The notes beneath the pieces were generated by a model that was not told the DNA's origin, searched no databases, and saw nothing but the letters and a program-made list of their open reading frames with translations. Below, in pieces: positions 62,859-64,000 of a DNA stretch of 64,000 nucleotides (the first letter of the stretch is position 1; every line of letters begins with the position of its first letter). The position numbers were made by a program, and so were the translations under genes. The DNA is from Geodermatophilus nigrescens (GTDB lineage Bacteria; Actinomycetota; Actinomycetes; Mycobacteriales; Geodermatophilaceae), in assembly GCF_900129495.1 (NCBI RefSeq), contig NZ_FQVX01000001.1:434001-498000 (forward strand). The letters run 5' to 3'.

Positions 62859-64000
62859 CAACATGGTGCGGAGGCGCTCCCGGCGGGCACGCAGCACCTC
62901 GACCGACGCCGAGGCCGACGGCGGCCCGGGCACGGACTTGCGCAGCTCGGTGTGCACGACGCCGTGCGGCCGCGACGTCTTCGCCGCCACGCGGGCGACC
63001 AGCCGGTTGACCTCCCGCCGCAGCTCGGCGGCGTCGCGCCAGGAGCGGCCGGCGTCGTCCTCGTCGGGGTGGTCCTCGACGAGCGGCAGCTCGCCGGTGT
63101 CGTCGTCGTGTACCCGCTGGGCGATCCGCAGCCGCAGCTCGTCGTCGCGGCGGGCCAGCAGCGACGCCGTCTGCTCGGCGGTGAGCAGGCCGGGGATGCC
63201 GAGGAAGTCCTCGTCCTCGGGCGCCACGGCGACACCGCCGTCGGAGCCGGTGTGCGCCGTGCCGCCGTGCAGCACGTGCGCGAAGCGGGCGTCGGCCTCC
63301 AGCGCCTCCCACTGCTTGAGCCCGACCGCCTCGCGCTCCTTGGGCGGCAGCGGGTCGAGGTCGAGCGCCTCCGGGTCCTGCGCCTTCGGCGGCGGCATGA
63401 CGTGGTTGCGTTCCTTCTCCATCGACGCGGCCAGGCCGAGCAGCGGCCGGACGGCGGGGAGGAACACGGTGGCGGTCTCGTGCGACGCCCGCGACCGGAC
63501 GACGCGGCCGACGGCCTGGGCGAAGAACAGCGGCGTCCGGTAGGAGGTCATCCACGCGAGGACGGCGGCGCGCGGGACGTCGACGCCCTCGGAGATCATC
63601 CGGACGCAGACGGCGATCCGCGCCGAGCCGGTGGCGAACCGCTCGATCTTCTTCGACGCCTTGGGGTCGTCGGAGAGGATCAGCTCGGGCGCCTTGCCGG
63701 TCACCCGGCGGACGATCTTGGCGTAGGCGCGGGCGTCGTCCTGGTCGCTGGCGAGGATCAGCCCGGCGGCGTCGGGCATGCCGCCCTCCTCGCGCAGGTG
63801 CGTGATCCGGTCGTCCATGGCGGCGATGACGTGCGGCACCCACTGGCCCTTGGGGTCCAGCGCGGTGCGCCAGGCGGCCATCTCCACGGAGCGGGTGCCG
63901 GCCTCCGACAGCGACGCGGCGACGACCTCGCCGGCGGAGTTCCGCCAGCGCGCGGTGCCGGTGTAGGCGGCGAAGACGACCGGGCGGACGACGTTGTCGG
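62856..64000 (-). CDS. DEAD/DEAH-box helicase, C-terminal part (5' end outside window)
   Basis: The visible 381 codons cover the end of the first RecA-like domain and all of the second. VVRPVVFAAYTGTARWR precedes GLILASDQDDARAYAKIVRR (motif IV region), RIAVCVRMISEGVDVPRAAV (motif V) and FFAQAVGRVVRSR (motif VI, Q-x-x-GR-x-x-R). A charged C-terminal region of about 200 residues has repeated REVNRLVARVAAKTSRPHGV. The frame remains open to the right edge. It resembles actinobacterial superfamily 2 helicases with restriction-type helicase domains; the substrate is unknown. Confidence 0.88.
   Translation of the reverse strand, partial: DNVVRPVVFAAYTGTARWRNSAGEVVAASLSEAGTRSVEMAAWRTALDPKGQWVPHVIAAMDDRITHLREEGGMPDAAGLILASDQDDARAYAKIVRRVTGKAPELILSDDPKASKKIERFATGSARIAVCVRMISEGVDVPRAAVLAWMTSYRTPLFFAQAVGRVVRSRASHETATVFLPAVRPLLGLAASMEKERNHVMPPPKAQDPEALDLDPLPPKEREAVGLKQWEALEADARFAHVLHGGTAHTGSDGGVAVAPEDEDFLGIPGLLTAEQTASLLARRDDELRLRIAQRVHDDDTGELPLVEDHPDEDDAGRSWRDAAELRREVNRLVARVAAKTSRPHGVVHTELRKSVPGPPSASASVEVLRARRERLRTML

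Overview
The window is one contiguous piece of a very GC-rich actinobacterial chromosome. Third codon positions are almost all G or C, GTG starts are as common as ATG, stop codons are mostly TGA, and genes overlap by ATGA/GTGA. Lsr2, CarD, ClpC, DisA, an LpqE-type lipoprotein, DUF3263 and LytR_C proteins place it in the Actinomycetia. Protein style and gene content suggest Geodermatophilaceae (Blastococcus, Geodermatophilus or Modestobacter), but that is inference. No prophage, insertion sequence, CRISPR array or rRNA operon was seen. Nearly all of it looks like core chromosome.

Layout. 1-2581: folate genes folE(end)-folP-folB-folK plus a DUF3180 membrane protein. 2588-9905: an inserted block holding a TetR regulator with two tandem operators, a GAP-family membrane protein, an osmoprotectant ABC transporter whose substrate-binding protein appears circularly permuted, a DUF6779-like coiled-coil protein and an SDR enzyme. 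10224-15821: cofactor operon DUF2520-panC-panD-nadB-nadC-coaX. 15868-20797: lysS, lsr2, clpC. 20884-25874: mutY, a DUF4232-like membrane protein, disA, radA, and an LpqE-like lipoprotein. 25984-30064: Fe-S photolyase, ECF sigma factor with a membrane partner, UbiA-type prenyltransferase. 30186-34231: carD-ispD-ispF-cysS-rlmB. From folE to rlmB the order follows the Mycobacterium tuberculosis block Rv3609c-Rv3579c, with insertions.

34235-47085: DUF445 protein, HtrA-like protease, FetB-like permease, hypothetical and DUF2695 proteins, tRNA-Thr(TGT), DUF5313 and CBS proteins, RarD, a DUF3263/LytR_C pair (like Rv0430-Rv0431), and an exporter whose ATPase is fused to a secreted S15-type hydrolase. 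47194-52031: HAD phosphatase, a SAM-I riboswitch ahead of thrC, a cold-shock protein with a structured leader, a 60-aa protein, and groEL under two CIRCE operators. 52190-64000: VOC protein, DUF72, Gfo/Idh oxidoreductase, DUF4031, HD protein, M20 peptidase, an unexplained 134-bp structured intergenic element, zwf, an MHS transporter, a 43-aa basic protein, a large LuxR regulator, and a helicase running off the right edge.

Many genes here have an ANNNT-type -10 hexamer (TAGGCT, TACCGT, TAGCGT, CAGACT) ending 6-8 nt before the start codon, with no Shine-Dalgarno sequence. That pattern implies widespread leaderless transcription and was used to choose several starts. The items most worth follow-up are the permuted OpuAC protein, the 134-bp element next to zwf, the SAM-I riboswitch on thrC, the S15-ABC fusion, and the sigma factor/membrane protein pair.
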